Source of the DNA: DAXETY01 sp051155755
GTDB lineage: Bacteria > Desulfobacterota > Desulfobacteria > Desulfobacterales > SG8-13
Direction: 5' to 3'
NCBI GenBank assembly: GCA_051155755.1
Contig: DAXETY010000031.1
Span: 1 to 15,034, forward strand
Length of the DNA stretch: 15,034 nt
The notes beneath the pieces were generated by a model. That model did no database searches, was not told the origin of the DNA, and saw only the letters and a program-made list of their open reading frames with translations. Positions 7,604 through 14,218 of this stretch are shown here, one piece after another; the first letter of the stretch is position 1, and the number at the start of each line of letters is the position of its first letter. Made by a program: the position numbers and the translations under genes.

Positions 7604-8089
7604 TCACAGGCTGCGTTCGTGTTTCAGAAGCCATTCCTTGCGCCATAAACCACTTCCGTAGCCCGTCAGACGGCCATTGCTGCCGATGACGCGGTGACAG
7701 GGGATCAACACGGTAATCGGATTGCGGGCACTGGCCAATCCGACGGCCCGGGCCGCCCGGGGGCGTCCGACTGCAGCGGCAATGCCGCCGTAGGTGGTGA
7801 CGTTACCGTGGGGGACTGCCAGCATCTGCTGCCACACCGCCCGCTGAAAGGCCGTGCCCTGCGGTGCCAGAGGCAGATCGAATTTGCGGCGCCGCCCTTC
7901 GAAATACTCCGCCAGCTGGCGGGCGGCTTCGACGGCGACGGCATCCGTCTGCTGCGCTTTGCCCAGCGAGGCCACGAATTCCACGGCGGTAACCGCCCCG
8001 GCGACGGTGTGCACCCGCATCGGACCGATGGGCGAATCGCAGTAAACCACACTTTGCGGAGCGTTGTCGCCAAGCGTAACAAATGTCAT
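7604..8089 (-). CDS. ogt: Methylated-DNA--protein-cysteine S-methyltransferase (O6-alkylguanine-DNA alkyltransferase)
   Basis: 161 aa. It transfers the alkyl group from O6-alkylguanine (and O4-alkylthymine) in DNA to its own active-site cysteine in a single-use repair reaction. The signature PCHRV occurs at 130-134 with acceptor Cys131. Before it lies the recognition region TAFQRAVWQQML and the helix-turn-helix-like VTTYGGIAAAVGRPRAARAVG, with the arginine finger in the RAVG part, followed by ASARNPITVLIPCHRV. GYGSGLWRKEWLLKHE closes the domain. Length fits the single-domain Ogt/MGMT class without the Ada N-terminal regulatory domain. ATG at 8089 has AAGGAG 8 nt upstream. It is the last gene of the six-gene minus-strand run, 30 bp after the ComB-like gene. 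Confidence 0.95.
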   Translation of the reverse strand: MTFVTLGDNAPQSVVYCDSPIGPMRVHTVAGAVTAVEFVASLGKAQQTDAVAVEAARQLAEYFEGRRRKFDLPLAPQGTAFQRAVWQQMLAVPHGNVTTYGGIAAAVGRPRAARAVGLASARNPITVLIPCHRVIGSNGRLTGYGSGLWRKEWLLKHERSL

Positions 8090-8119
8090 TAAGCGGCTCC
8101 TTGCCGGAACGAAAATAGA

Positions 8120-8824
8120 TTATGGCTTCGAAGTTCCGGTCGTCAGGGGTTCGGCCACCCGCAGGGCGCCTTCTTTGCGTACCCGAATGGCGATCGGGAT
8201 GGTGTCCACCTGCAGGGCGATGTCGCGGTCACGGGGATCGAATTGCGGCAGCCGCGGATCTTCGAATTTGGCCGAGTCGCAGGACGCGCGCAGCAGGGTT
8301 CGAAGCGCCGATCGATCCGGTCGGAAGCCCTGCAGCCGGTTGCGCAAGTACAGGGCGCACAGTTCGTCTTCCTCGCCGCGCATCTCTGCCCGACTGCCCA
8401 TGGCCACGATGGACACCCGTTCGGCCTCCAGGGCGGTGATCGCCGCAGCGGTGGCTTCGGCGTTGACCAGCGCGGCGGCAAAGACCGCCTCGGCTCCGGC
8501 AGCGGCGACCACCCCGCGGGTTCCCGCACCCGTGCTCTGGATGAGGGTTTTCCCTGTCAAATCAACCGCGGACAGCTCCCAGGGCGAGTTTCCGTAATCG
8601 AAACCGGGTACCTTGATGCCGTCGACTTCTCCCAGGCACAACTCACCCGCGCCCTGGTCCCGCAGGGCCAGGGCTTGTTCGGGGCGGTCGACCATGATGA
8701 TCCGGCGCGCGCCCTGCCGGAAAGCGATCGAAGCCGATGTAAAGGCCCGGTAAACGTCCACGATGACGGCCACACCGCAGGCCTGCCGGGCGCCCGGCAA
8801 CAAGCTCAGAATGTGGATGTTCAT
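8120..8824 (-). CDS. comB: ComB-like 2-phosphosulfolactate phosphatase family protein
   Basis: 234 aa, about the usual family length. Characterised ComB is a Mg-dependent phosphatase turning 2-phosphosulfolactate into sulfolactate, the second step of the ComA-ComB route to coenzyme M in methanogens. Family signatures in order: VAVIVDVYRAFTSASIA (18-34), GEVDGIKVPGFDYGNSPWE (65-83), STGAGTRG (97-104, where many members have TTNGT), ALVNAEA, and acidic EEDELCALYL (151-160). No ComA or other coenzyme M gene is in the window. The host is not obviously a methanogen, so the natural substrate is unclear. Its ATG overlaps the aldo/keto reductase stop (8821-8824), and no ribosome site is visible, so translation is probably coupled. 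Family call firm, reaction inferred. Confidence 0.85.
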   Translation of the reverse strand: MNIHILSLLPGARQACGVAVIVDVYRAFTSASIAFRQGARRIIMVDRPEQALALRDQGAGELCLGEVDGIKVPGFDYGNSPWELSAVDLTGKTLIQSTGAGTRGVVAAAGAEAVFAAALVNAEATAAAITALEAERVSIVAMGSRAEMRGEEDELCALYLRNRLQGFRPDRSALRTLLRASCDSAKFEDPRLPQFDPRDRDIALQVDTIPIAIRVRKEGALRVAEPLTTGTSKP

Positions 8825-9867
8825 TTGCGATGATCGTCGATTTCAGGAAGCCGGTCGCCGTAAACAAGGGCCTTGACGGGCTCCAATTCAAGGAAATCAT
8901 GTGGAAAGCCGGGCTCGACGGCACTGACGCGATCCAACTCGTCGCGATGTTCCGGCGGCAGCGAGAAATCCAGGCAGCCCAGGTTGTCCTGCAGATGTTC
9001 CTGCGTGCGGGCACCCACAATCGGAATTAACATCCCGCCATCCCGGCGGCCGATCAACCAATTCAAGGCCACCTGTGATGGCGATTTCCCCAGGGCACGC
9101 GCGACGGTTTCCACGGATTGCGCAATGGCGAGGTTGCGACGGCTCAGGAAATAATCCGAAAACGGGCTGCTGCCGTCGTAGCGTTTGGCATCATTTCGTT
9201 CGGTTTTGTATTTGCCGGTCAAGACGCCGCCGCCCAGGGGCGACCAGGCGGTCACACCGATGTCCATCGCCCGGGCCATCGGCAGCAGTTCGCGTTCGGC
9301 AGTGCGCTCAACGAGGCTGTACTGAATTTGAAGCCCCACAAACGGAGTCCATCCCCGCAGTTCTGCCAGGGTGTTCGACCGGGATACCTCCCAGGCCGGG
9401 GCGTCGGAAACTCCGGCATACAGAATTTTGCCCCTGCGCACCAGGTCGTCCAGCGCCCGCATGATTTCTTCGAAAGGGGTGAGGAAATCCCAGGCATGGA
9501 CCCAGAGCAGGTCGATGTAATCGGTTTTCAACCGCTTGAGACTGGCTTCCACCGACTGGACCAGGTTCTTGCGGTGATTGCCGGAGGCATTGGGATCACC
9601 CGGGTTCATGGACAGGGTGTATTTGGTGGCCAGCACCACCGCCTCGCGCTCGGCGGCCATGAACTCACCCAGGTACGTCTCGCTGGTGCCTTCCGTATAT
9701 TTGTTGGCCGTGTCGATGAAATTGCCGCCGGCTTCCCGGAAACCGTCATAAACCCTGCGGCTTTCCTGCCGGGACGCGCCCCAGCCCCACTCCTCTCCAA
9801 AGGTCATCGTCCCCAGGCAAAGCTCGGAAACGCGCAGACCGCTTCTGCCGAGTAACTTATATCGCAT
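8821..9867 (-). CDS. Aldo/keto reductase
   Basis: 348 aa, a TIM-barrel NAD(P)H-dependent oxidoreductase that reduces aldehydes or ketones. It opens MRYKLLGRSGLRVSELCLGT. The catalytic tetrad is visible as Asp52 and Tyr57 in NFIDTANKYTEGTSE, Lys82 in LATKYTLS, and His124 in LLWVHAWD. The C-terminal cofactor part has PIVGARTQEHLQDNLGCLDF. Length and the TANKYTEGTSE style match the larger bacterial AKRs (YajO/YghZ-like). ATG at 9867 is chosen: AGGAGG lies 5 nt upstream, while the GTG at 9873 overlaps that ribosome site and cannot be the start. It lies 34 bp after the YitT gene and overlaps the ComB-like gene by 4 bp. Substrate unknown. Confidence 0.93.
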   Translation of the reverse strand: MRYKLLGRSGLRVSELCLGTMTFGEEWGWGASRQESRRVYDGFREAGGNFIDTANKYTEGTSETYLGEFMAAEREAVVLATKYTLSMNPGDPNASGNHRKNLVQSVEASLKRLKTDYIDLLWVHAWDFLTPFEEIMRALDDLVRRGKILYAGVSDAPAWEVSRSNTLAELRGWTPFVGLQIQYSLVERTAERELLPMARAMDIGVTAWSPLGGGVLTGKYKTERNDAKRYDGSSPFSDYFLSRRNLAIAQSVETVARALGKSPSQVALNWLIGRRDGGMLIPIVGARTQEHLQDNLGCLDFSLPPEHRDELDRVSAVEPGFPHDFLELEPVKALVYGDRLPEIDDHRK

Positions 9868-9872
9868 AATCA

Positions 9873-9878
9873 CCTCCT
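9873..9878 (-). promoter_or_regulatory. Ribosome binding site fixing the aldo/keto reductase start
   Basis: Minus-strand AGGAGG, then TGATT, then ATG at 9867. The last G of the site is the first base of an in-frame GTG, which rules that GTG out as the start. Confidence 0.75.
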
Positions 9879-9880
9879 GA

Positions 9881-9896
9881 TTGAAAATTTGAAACG
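9881..9896. repeat. 16-bp repeat, copy 1 (upstream of aldo/keto reductase)
   Basis: TTGAAAATTTGAAACG, identical to 12374-12389. It lies in the 34-bp gap between the YitT stop and the aldo/keto reductase ribosome site. It is itself built from near-direct TTGAAA and TTTGAAA units. Confidence 0.8.
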
Positions 9897-9901
9897 CTCC
9901 A

Positions 9902-10810
9902 CTAGTAGACTTTGCGTCTACTGAATCCCAGCCCGATCACGTTGAACGTATTCTCGACGATAAAAAACGCGGCCGGATCGATGGTGAACACCATCTCTTC
10001 CAGGCGTTTGAGCTGCACGTTGTTGGTGATGGTCATGATGATCTCTTTGTCTTTGCCGGTGTAAGCGCCGCGGGCCTTGATCAGGGTCGCCCCGCGCTGC
10101 AGATCGGCAGTGACGGCCCGGGTCAGCTCACGGCTCTTGTCACTGATGATATACACCAGTTTGCGCTGACTGAACATCGCCAGCACGTACTCCATGGTCG
10201 TGGTGGTGATGAACATCAGCAGAATCGAGGCGATAAAAAGGTCGATGCTCAGGTATGTCAAGCTGAGCGTGTACAGAACCATATTGTAGGCGAAGTAAAA
10301 TTTTCCGACACCGATGCTGAACTTCTGATTGAGCAAAATGGCCAGCACGTCCAGTCCGCCGCCGGATCCCAGCGAACGAAGGATCAGACCGTGTCCGGCG
10401 CCGCAGACAAAACCGCCGGCCAGCGCTGCATAGACCTGATTCTGTACGCCGATTTCGATCTCGATCAATTCGAACGCCACGGTGAAAATCAACGTGGCGT
10501 AAACACTGTACAGAAAAAACCTCCGGCTCACATATCTCCAACTGGCGGCGAACAGCGGAATGTTGAACAAAAGAAACCAAAGGGCCGGTGTCATCAGGCC
10601 GGTGTGGTAATAAACCAGCAGACCAGTGCCGAAGAGGCCGGATGTGATAAACTCCTGCGGGATCACGATTCCTTTGGCGCCCACCGAAAAGAGCACCGAC
10701 CCGGCTGTGATCAGCAGCAGATTCCAGGCCGGGGTATAGGTCGCCTGTTGCAGGTTCACCCCCAACCGACTAATGTCGGGTGGTTTCCTGGAAGGAGGGT
10801 TTCGTTCCAT
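9902..10810 (-). CDS. YitT family membrane protein (DUF161 membrane part plus DUF2179)
   Basis: 302 aa. Several hydrophobic segments span about 28-215, including WNLLLITAGSVLFSVGAKGI, the family-typical GSGGGLDVLAILL (148-160), and SIDLFIASILLMFITTT. The soluble C-terminal part (about 218-300) carries RGATLIKARGAYTGKDKEI and ends FIVENTFNVIGLGF, the DUF2179 pattern. YitT proteins are inner-membrane proteins of unresolved function, proposed to be transporters. The ATG at 10810 (MERNPPSRKP) is chosen because GGAGG lies 6 nt upstream; the open frame continues to 10915 only inside the preceding gene. It lies 28 bp after the MliC-type lipoprotein gene and 34 bp before the aldo/keto reductase, so it is probably co-transcribed. 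Confidence 0.92.
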   Translation of the reverse strand: MERNPPSRKPPDISRLGVNLQQATYTPAWNLLLITAGSVLFSVGAKGIVIPQEFITSGLFGTGLLVYYHTGLMTPALWFLLFNIPLFAASWRYVSRRFFLYSVYATLIFTVAFELIEIEIGVQNQVYAALAGGFVCGAGHGLILRSLGSGGGLDVLAILLNQKFSIGVGKFYFAYNMVLYTLSLTYLSIDLFIASILLMFITTTTMEYVLAMFSQRKLVYIISDKSRELTRAVTADLQRGATLIKARGAYTGKDKEIIMTITNNVQLKRLEEMVFTIDPAAFFIVENTFNVIGLGFSRRKVY

Positions 10811-10838
10811 GGTGTGCCTCCGGCCGGCGGGACGGGAT

Positions 10839-11510
10839 TCAGGGCAGGCTCCGACCGCAACCGTTGAAAGTGCGTCCGTCCAGGGTCGCCCGAACGGTGG
10901 TTTCAAAGCGTTCACCGCTCATGGAATCCCGGCAGGGCTTGTTGTTGATCACGACTTCCAGTTTATGTTCCGACGTCCGGGCCCGAATGGTGGTCTGGGC
11001 GGCATCGGGGTCGGGCGGTTCGGCCGGGGCCGGAAAAGAATGGCGTTGATTGCCGGTATCGGTAACCACCAGAATTCGTTTGCCGAAGGCCATTTCCAGA
11101 TACCAGCCCGGTTCGTTGCCGACCGCGCGAAAATCGATCCCTCGCAGTCGGGCCGTTTCCCAAACGGATTTTTCTTTTTGCAGCATGCAGGTCGTTTCGG
11201 CTTGACCGGGCAAAACCAGGCTCGCCTCCCGACCCTTGGTCCAGAATGTGGCACTGCCATTGCTGTATTTGACGCCCGAAGCCGCCAGGACCTGATCCAG
11301 CCGCAGGGTGTTTTCTCCCAGCATCAGCGTGGCGCTGCGGTTTTCGAAGCGAACCGTGATCGCCTGCCCGTCGGTGCAATCGAATGCGACCACCGAAGGC
11401 GGCGGCGCGTTGCCCGCAGGGCGGACGGTGGTATGCTGGACTTTGGTGCCCACGCAGGCAATCGGCAACAGCAGCGTGCAAAAAAGTGCAAACCAATATC
11501 GTGGTTTCAT
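10839..11510 (-). CDS. Putative lipoprotein with MliC lysozyme-inhibitor domain and COG3650-like C-terminal domain
   Basis: 223 aa. A short N-terminal hydrophobic stretch ends LLPIACVGT; Cys19 looks like a lipidation site, though Pro at -3 is not ideal. Residues about 38-108 match MliC: VAFDCTDGQAITVRF and SGVKYSNGSATFWTKGREAS, with Cys45 and Cys108 probably paired. MliC is known to inhibit C-type lysozyme in the periplasm of Gram-negatives. Residues about 125-223 match the domain often fused to MliC (COG3650 type): RAVGNEPGWYLEM, then PCRDSMSGERFETTVRATL and FNGCGRSL with two more cysteines. ATG at 11510 has GGGGAG 8 nt upstream. It lies 22 bp after the MTHFR-like gene. Domain calls are good; lysozyme inhibition is inferred. 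Confidence 0.87.
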   Translation of the reverse strand: MKPRYWFALFCTLLLPIACVGTKVQHTTVRPAGNAPPPSVVAFDCTDGQAITVRFENRSATLMLGENTLRLDQVLAASGVKYSNGSATFWTKGREASLVLPGQAETTCMLQKEKSVWETARLRGIDFRAVGNEPGWYLEMAFGKRILVVTDTGNQRHSFPAPAEPPDPDAAQTTIRARTSEHKLEVVINNKPCRDSMSGERFETTVRATLDGRTFNGCGRSLP

Positions 11511-11532
11511 AAAAAAATCTCCCCGGAAACGT

Positions 11533-12336
11533 TTAGTCTCCCACAGACGGCTGCCGGCCCTTCATTCGCGGCAGATGTGCTTCCCAGTCCAGCTGGAAAC
11601 TGAGCATGGACAGATAGACGCAGTTTTGCGGAAATACGTTGTGCAGCAGCGCCAGGTTTTCGAAGGGATCATAATCATCGGGGGCGGCATCGGCTTCGGC
11701 GCGGACGCTCTGGATCAGCAAGTCGATGTTTTTCGACATCCAGGCTTCGACGACCACCGTTATTCCCAGGGTTTCCAGTTCCAGGACCCCCCTGTCGGCC
11801 CCGATGACCGGCTGGGTGATGACATATGCGGCGCCGGCTTCGATTTTTGTGTGCAGTTTGCGTGTCTCGAAAGCCCGGGGCGCATACTGGTTAAAGGCCG
11901 CTCCCGTGACAAACCTCTCCGGCCGGGTGGCGTGGATATATCGAATCAGTTCGGCGGAAGTGACCACGCTTTTTTGGCCGCCTACCGATCGCGGGTCGAG
12001 TTTCGACAGCTGCGGTCCGCCGTCGCCGCGTACCACCAACAGATAACGCAAGCCCAGGTCGGCGGCCTGATCGAGCAGTTCGTTCAGCTCCGCATGGCTG
12101 TGAAAGGTATTCAGATTCATCACGACCCGATCGCCGTCGACGGGCAATTCGCTGTGGCGGATCGCCTCGACCGCACTGATCCGGGGTCGCCCCATGGGGT
12201 TGTCCGGAATGGAGATGCCGCAGCCGGCGTCGAAGATGCGGCGATAGCGGTCGGAAAAGCGTTTCAGGTCGGCTTCCCGGTCGGGGGCATCTTCCCGCGG
12301 GGTCATCAGTTCGATGAAATACGGACAGGCAAACAT
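11533..12336 (-). CDS. Methylenetetrahydrofolate reductase-like (MetF-superfamily) protein
   Basis: 267 aa. MTHFR is an FAD-bound TIM-barrel enzyme reducing methylene-THF to methyl-THF. Similar features here: FIELMTP with Glu9, in the place of catalytic Glu28 of E. coli MetF; a flavin-site RGD (103-105) in LLVVRGDGG; and KIEAGAAYVITQPVI (164-178) with Gln175 in the place of MetF Gln183. Between them, GISIPDNPMGRPRISAVEA and NLNTFHSH replace the usual substrate-side motifs, and it is shorter than typical MetF (about 290 aa), so it is a divergent member. It could have another folate or a different substrate. ATG at 12336 has AAGGAG 7 nt upstream. First gene of the six-gene minus-strand run, divergent from Qng1. 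Superfamily likely, reaction uncertain. Confidence 0.75.
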   Translation of the reverse strand: MFACPYFIELMTPREDAPDREADLKRFSDRYRRIFDAGCGISIPDNPMGRPRISAVEAIRHSELPVDGDRVVMNLNTFHSHAELNELLDQAADLGLRYLLVVRGDGGPQLSKLDPRSVGGQKSVVTSAELIRYIHATRPERFVTGAAFNQYAPRAFETRKLHTKIEAGAAYVITQPVIGADRGVLELETLGITVVVEAWMSKNIDLLIQSVRAEADAAPDDYDPFENLALLHNVFPQNCVYLSMLSFQLDWEAHLPRMKGRQPSVGD

Positions 12337-12355
12337 GGCTAATCTCCTTGAGTGG

Positions 12356-12399
12356 GTACCTGAACGGAAGTGGTTGAAAATTTGAAACGGGTTCGGTAC
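12356..12399. repeat. Imperfect inverted repeat around the 16-bp repeat
   Basis: GTACCTGAAC (12356-12365) faces GTTCGGTAC (12391-12399), complementary apart from one missing base, and encloses repeat copy 2. It lies in the shared upstream region of two divergent genes, so it may be an operator or a leader hairpin. Confidence 0.4.
12374..12389. repeat. 16-bp repeat, copy 2 (upstream of MTHFR-like gene)
   Basis: TTGAAAATTTGAAACG, identical to 9881-9896. It lies 37 bp upstream of the MTHFR-like ATG, where the -10 region of the candidate promoter would be. Confidence 0.8.
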
Positions 12400-12400
12400 T

Positions 12401-12406
12401 TGTCAA
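12401..12406 (-). promoter_or_regulatory. Candidate -35 box for the six-gene run
   Basis: Minus-strand TTGACA is an exact -35 consensus 65 nt upstream of the MTHFR-like ATG. At 16-18 nt spacing only poor -10 matches (such as AATTTT or CAAATT) occur, inside the 16-bp repeat. This is a partial promoter match only. Confidence 0.35.
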
Positions 12407-12546
12407 TCATTGCAGTCGTATTTTTGCGATCCGTACCCGGCTCCGGCAGTAAAGTCCGGCCGGTTCGACCCGGGGAAGACAATCCAACGGCGCCCTTGCC
12501 CGCCGGTGGAACCGCACAAACGGGGCTGCCCGGCTAAGGAGCTGGC

Positions 12547-13512
12547 ATGACAACCTCCATTTTCGAACAGGTCCGCAGCAGCTGCCGTTCCGTGGCCCGG
12601 CGGGCCGGGCACGTGCGCATTGACGCGCATCGAATTGCCGACTACGCATTTTCCCTGTCGCTGGCCGAAGCCCGCTCGCCCTCACTGGATCGGGAGCGGC
12701 ACTATATCGGCTCGACCGAAGACACCACGGCATTTTTTCTGACGCTGGACACGATCAACTTTGGTTCGGGCTGGTTTCCGCATCTGAAAAAACGACCGGG
12801 TATGTCGGGATACTACACCATCGCCATGGCGCTGACCGAGCGCTTTCGCAGTGCCGGGCCGATTTCGGCGAACGAACTCTGTGCGATGACAGGCGCCGAC
12901 TGCACCGCCCTGTTCGGCCAGGACCCGAAAAATGCCGCCGTTGTCGAGCTTATGACATTTTTCGCACGTGCGTTCAACGATTTGGGACGGTTTCTGCTGG
13001 AACGTTTCGATGGGCGCTGGCTCTCGCTGGTGGCTTCGGCCGAACAATCGGCCGCGAAGCTGGTGCGCATCCTGGCCGAAATGCCCTATTTCCGGGACGT
13101 CCACGCCTACGGCGACATCGAGGTTTCATTTTACAAGCGGGCCCAGCTGGCCGCAGCGGACCTGGCGCTGGCCTTCGACGGCCGGGGACCGGGACGATTT
13201 CACGATCTGGACCGGCTGACGATATTTGCCGACAACCTGGTCCCCCATGTGCTGCGCCTGGACGGAGTTTTGACCTATGAAGCATCCCTGCTGCAGCGGA
13301 TCGCGGATGGGGACACCCTGGCGGCGGGCAGTGCCGAGGAAATCGAAATCCGTGCCGGAGCCGTTGATGCCGTGGAGCGCATCCGGGAAACCCTGCAAAA
13401 GGCGGGCTTTCACATCACCGCCCGGGGTCTGGATTACCTGCTTTGGCATCGCGGGCAGCAGCCCGAGTACAAAGCGATGCCGCGGCATCGGACCCGTTGC
13501 GTGTATTATTGA
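12547..13512 (+). CDS. qng1: Queuosine 5'-phosphate N-glycosylase (Qng1, DUF2419, queuosine salvage)
   Basis: 321 aa, usual for the Q_salvage family. Qng1 releases the base queuine from queuosine 5'-monophosphate so that it can be reused in tRNA wobble position 34. Family features: VRIDAHRIADYA near the N-terminus, LDTINFGSGWFPHL (67-80, the variant common in bacterial members in place of NFCFW), EVSFYKRAQLAAADLALAF (192-210) with Lys197, DLDRLTIFADNLVPHVL (220-236) with Asp229, SAEEIEIRAGAVDAVE (262-277), and LDYLLWHRG (295-303). The conserved Lys and Asp regions are where the binding and catalytic residues of the family are found; exact roles are not assigned here. ATG at 12547 has AAGGAG 5 nt upstream. 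Single plus-strand gene between two minus-strand blocks. No transglycosylase or queuine transporter is in the window. Confidence 0.9.
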   Translation: MTTSIFEQVRSSCRSVARRAGHVRIDAHRIADYAFSLSLAEARSPSLDRERHYIGSTEDTTAFFLTLDTINFGSGWFPHLKKRPGMSGYYTIAMALTERFRSAGPISANELCAMTGADCTALFGQDPKNAAVVELMTFFARAFNDLGRFLLERFDGRWLSLVASAEQSAAKLVRILAEMPYFRDVHAYGDIEVSFYKRAQLAAADLALAFDGRGPGRFHDLDRLTIFADNLVPHVLRLDGVLTYEASLLQRIADGDTLAAGSAEEIEIRAGAVDAVERIRETLQKAGFHITARGLDYLLWHRGQQPEYKAMPRHRTRCVYY

Positions 13513-13583
13513 CGGGATTCCGGAGTCGGGGCGTTACGAAGTGATGCAATGCCAAGAAGATGGCTGCAGGACCGACCGGCGCC

Positions 13584-13616
13584 AAGCGTTTCCCGCTTCG
13601 ACGGAACCCCGTTCCG
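13584..13616. terminator. Two tandem hairpins between convergent genes, possible terminator
   Basis: AAGCG-TTTCC-CGCTT (13584-13598) and CGGAAC-CCC-GTTCCG (13602-13616) lie in the 141-bp gap between the Qng1 stop and the TrmO stop. Neither strand has a T-tract after the stems, so this is not a standard intrinsic terminator. Confidence 0.3.
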
Positions 13617-13653
13617 GGATGCGTTTACAAAACCGACGTATCGGCCTGCGGGG

Positions 13654-14175
13654 CTACCCGAAGCGCTTGTCGGAGCGGGTGTTTCGAACGGCAGCCTGCG
13701 TTGCTTCCAGCCATCCGATGCGTTCGACCCGGTGGTGGTCGAACCGGGGTACCGAAGGCTTGATGTCCAGCAGCGGCGTGCCGTCAAGGATATCCACGTT
13801 TTCGATTTCCATCCGGTTCCCGGAAATGCGGATCAGGCGCACCACGGACATTCCGATGGGGTTCGGCCGTCGCGGGGCCCGGGTGGCGAAAACCCCTCGC
13901 GGTTCGGTATCCAGGAAAGGGGTGACGGTCAGCAAGGCGCCGGGCGAGCGGTGGAAGTGGTAGAGCAGGATAATATGAGAAAAGCCTTCCAGATCCTTGA
14001 GTCCGGCTTCATAGGCAGGAAAAATATCGACGGTGCCGCGCACCCCCTCGGCCCCGGTTGGCTGGATCGGCATGTCCTCGATGCGTTCGTACGGGCTGTG
14101 AATGCGTCCGATCGGTCGATATTCGATTACGTTGGGCATACTTGTGTCTTGCCGTTCGTTGCCGTCGGCGGCCAT
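13654..14175 (-). CDS. trmO: TrmO/TsaA-type tRNA (N6-threonylcarbamoyladenosine-37-N6) methyltransferase
   Basis: 173 aa. TrmO uses S-adenosylmethionine to methylate t6A37 in certain tRNAs to m6t6A. The fold is a small beta-barrel rather than a Rossmann methyltransferase. Signatures: YRPIGRIHSPYE (19-30), LEGFSHIILLYHFHRS (62-77), RGVFATRAPRRPNPIGMSVV (93-112, the SAM-site signature), and DILDGTPLLDIKPSVPRFD (128-146). It lacks the C-terminal domain of E. coli TrmO (about 235 aa), as many short TsaA proteins do, so target tRNA or substrate may differ. ATG at 14175 has AAGGAG 6 nt upstream; the open frame further up overlaps the DUF192 gene and is a shadow. It is 43 bp downstream of DUF192 on the same strand, so probably co-transcribed, and converges on Qng1. 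Confidence 0.88.
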   Translation of the reverse strand: MAADGNERQDTSMPNVIEYRPIGRIHSPYERIEDMPIQPTGAEGVRGTVDIFPAYEAGLKDLEGFSHIILLYHFHRSPGALLTVTPFLDTEPRGVFATRAPRRPNPIGMSVVRLIRISGNRMEIENVDILDGTPLLDIKPSVPRFDHHRVERIGWLEATQAAVRNTRSDKRFG

Positions 14176-14218
14176 AGGGTGCTCCTTTTCCAACCAGCAT
14201 GAATCCGCCGGCAGAAAT

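Noticed and set aside
7501..7689. 62-codon plus-strand open frame starting MSKIKKISYF
   Set aside because: No ribosome site. It begins in the AT-rich intergenic block and runs into the antisense of the alkyltransferase gene; the second half is a shadow.
13513..13653. Small gene between Qng1 and TrmO
   Set aside because: Plus-strand open frames through this gap are shadows of the neighbours or lack ribosome sites; only weak hairpins were seen.
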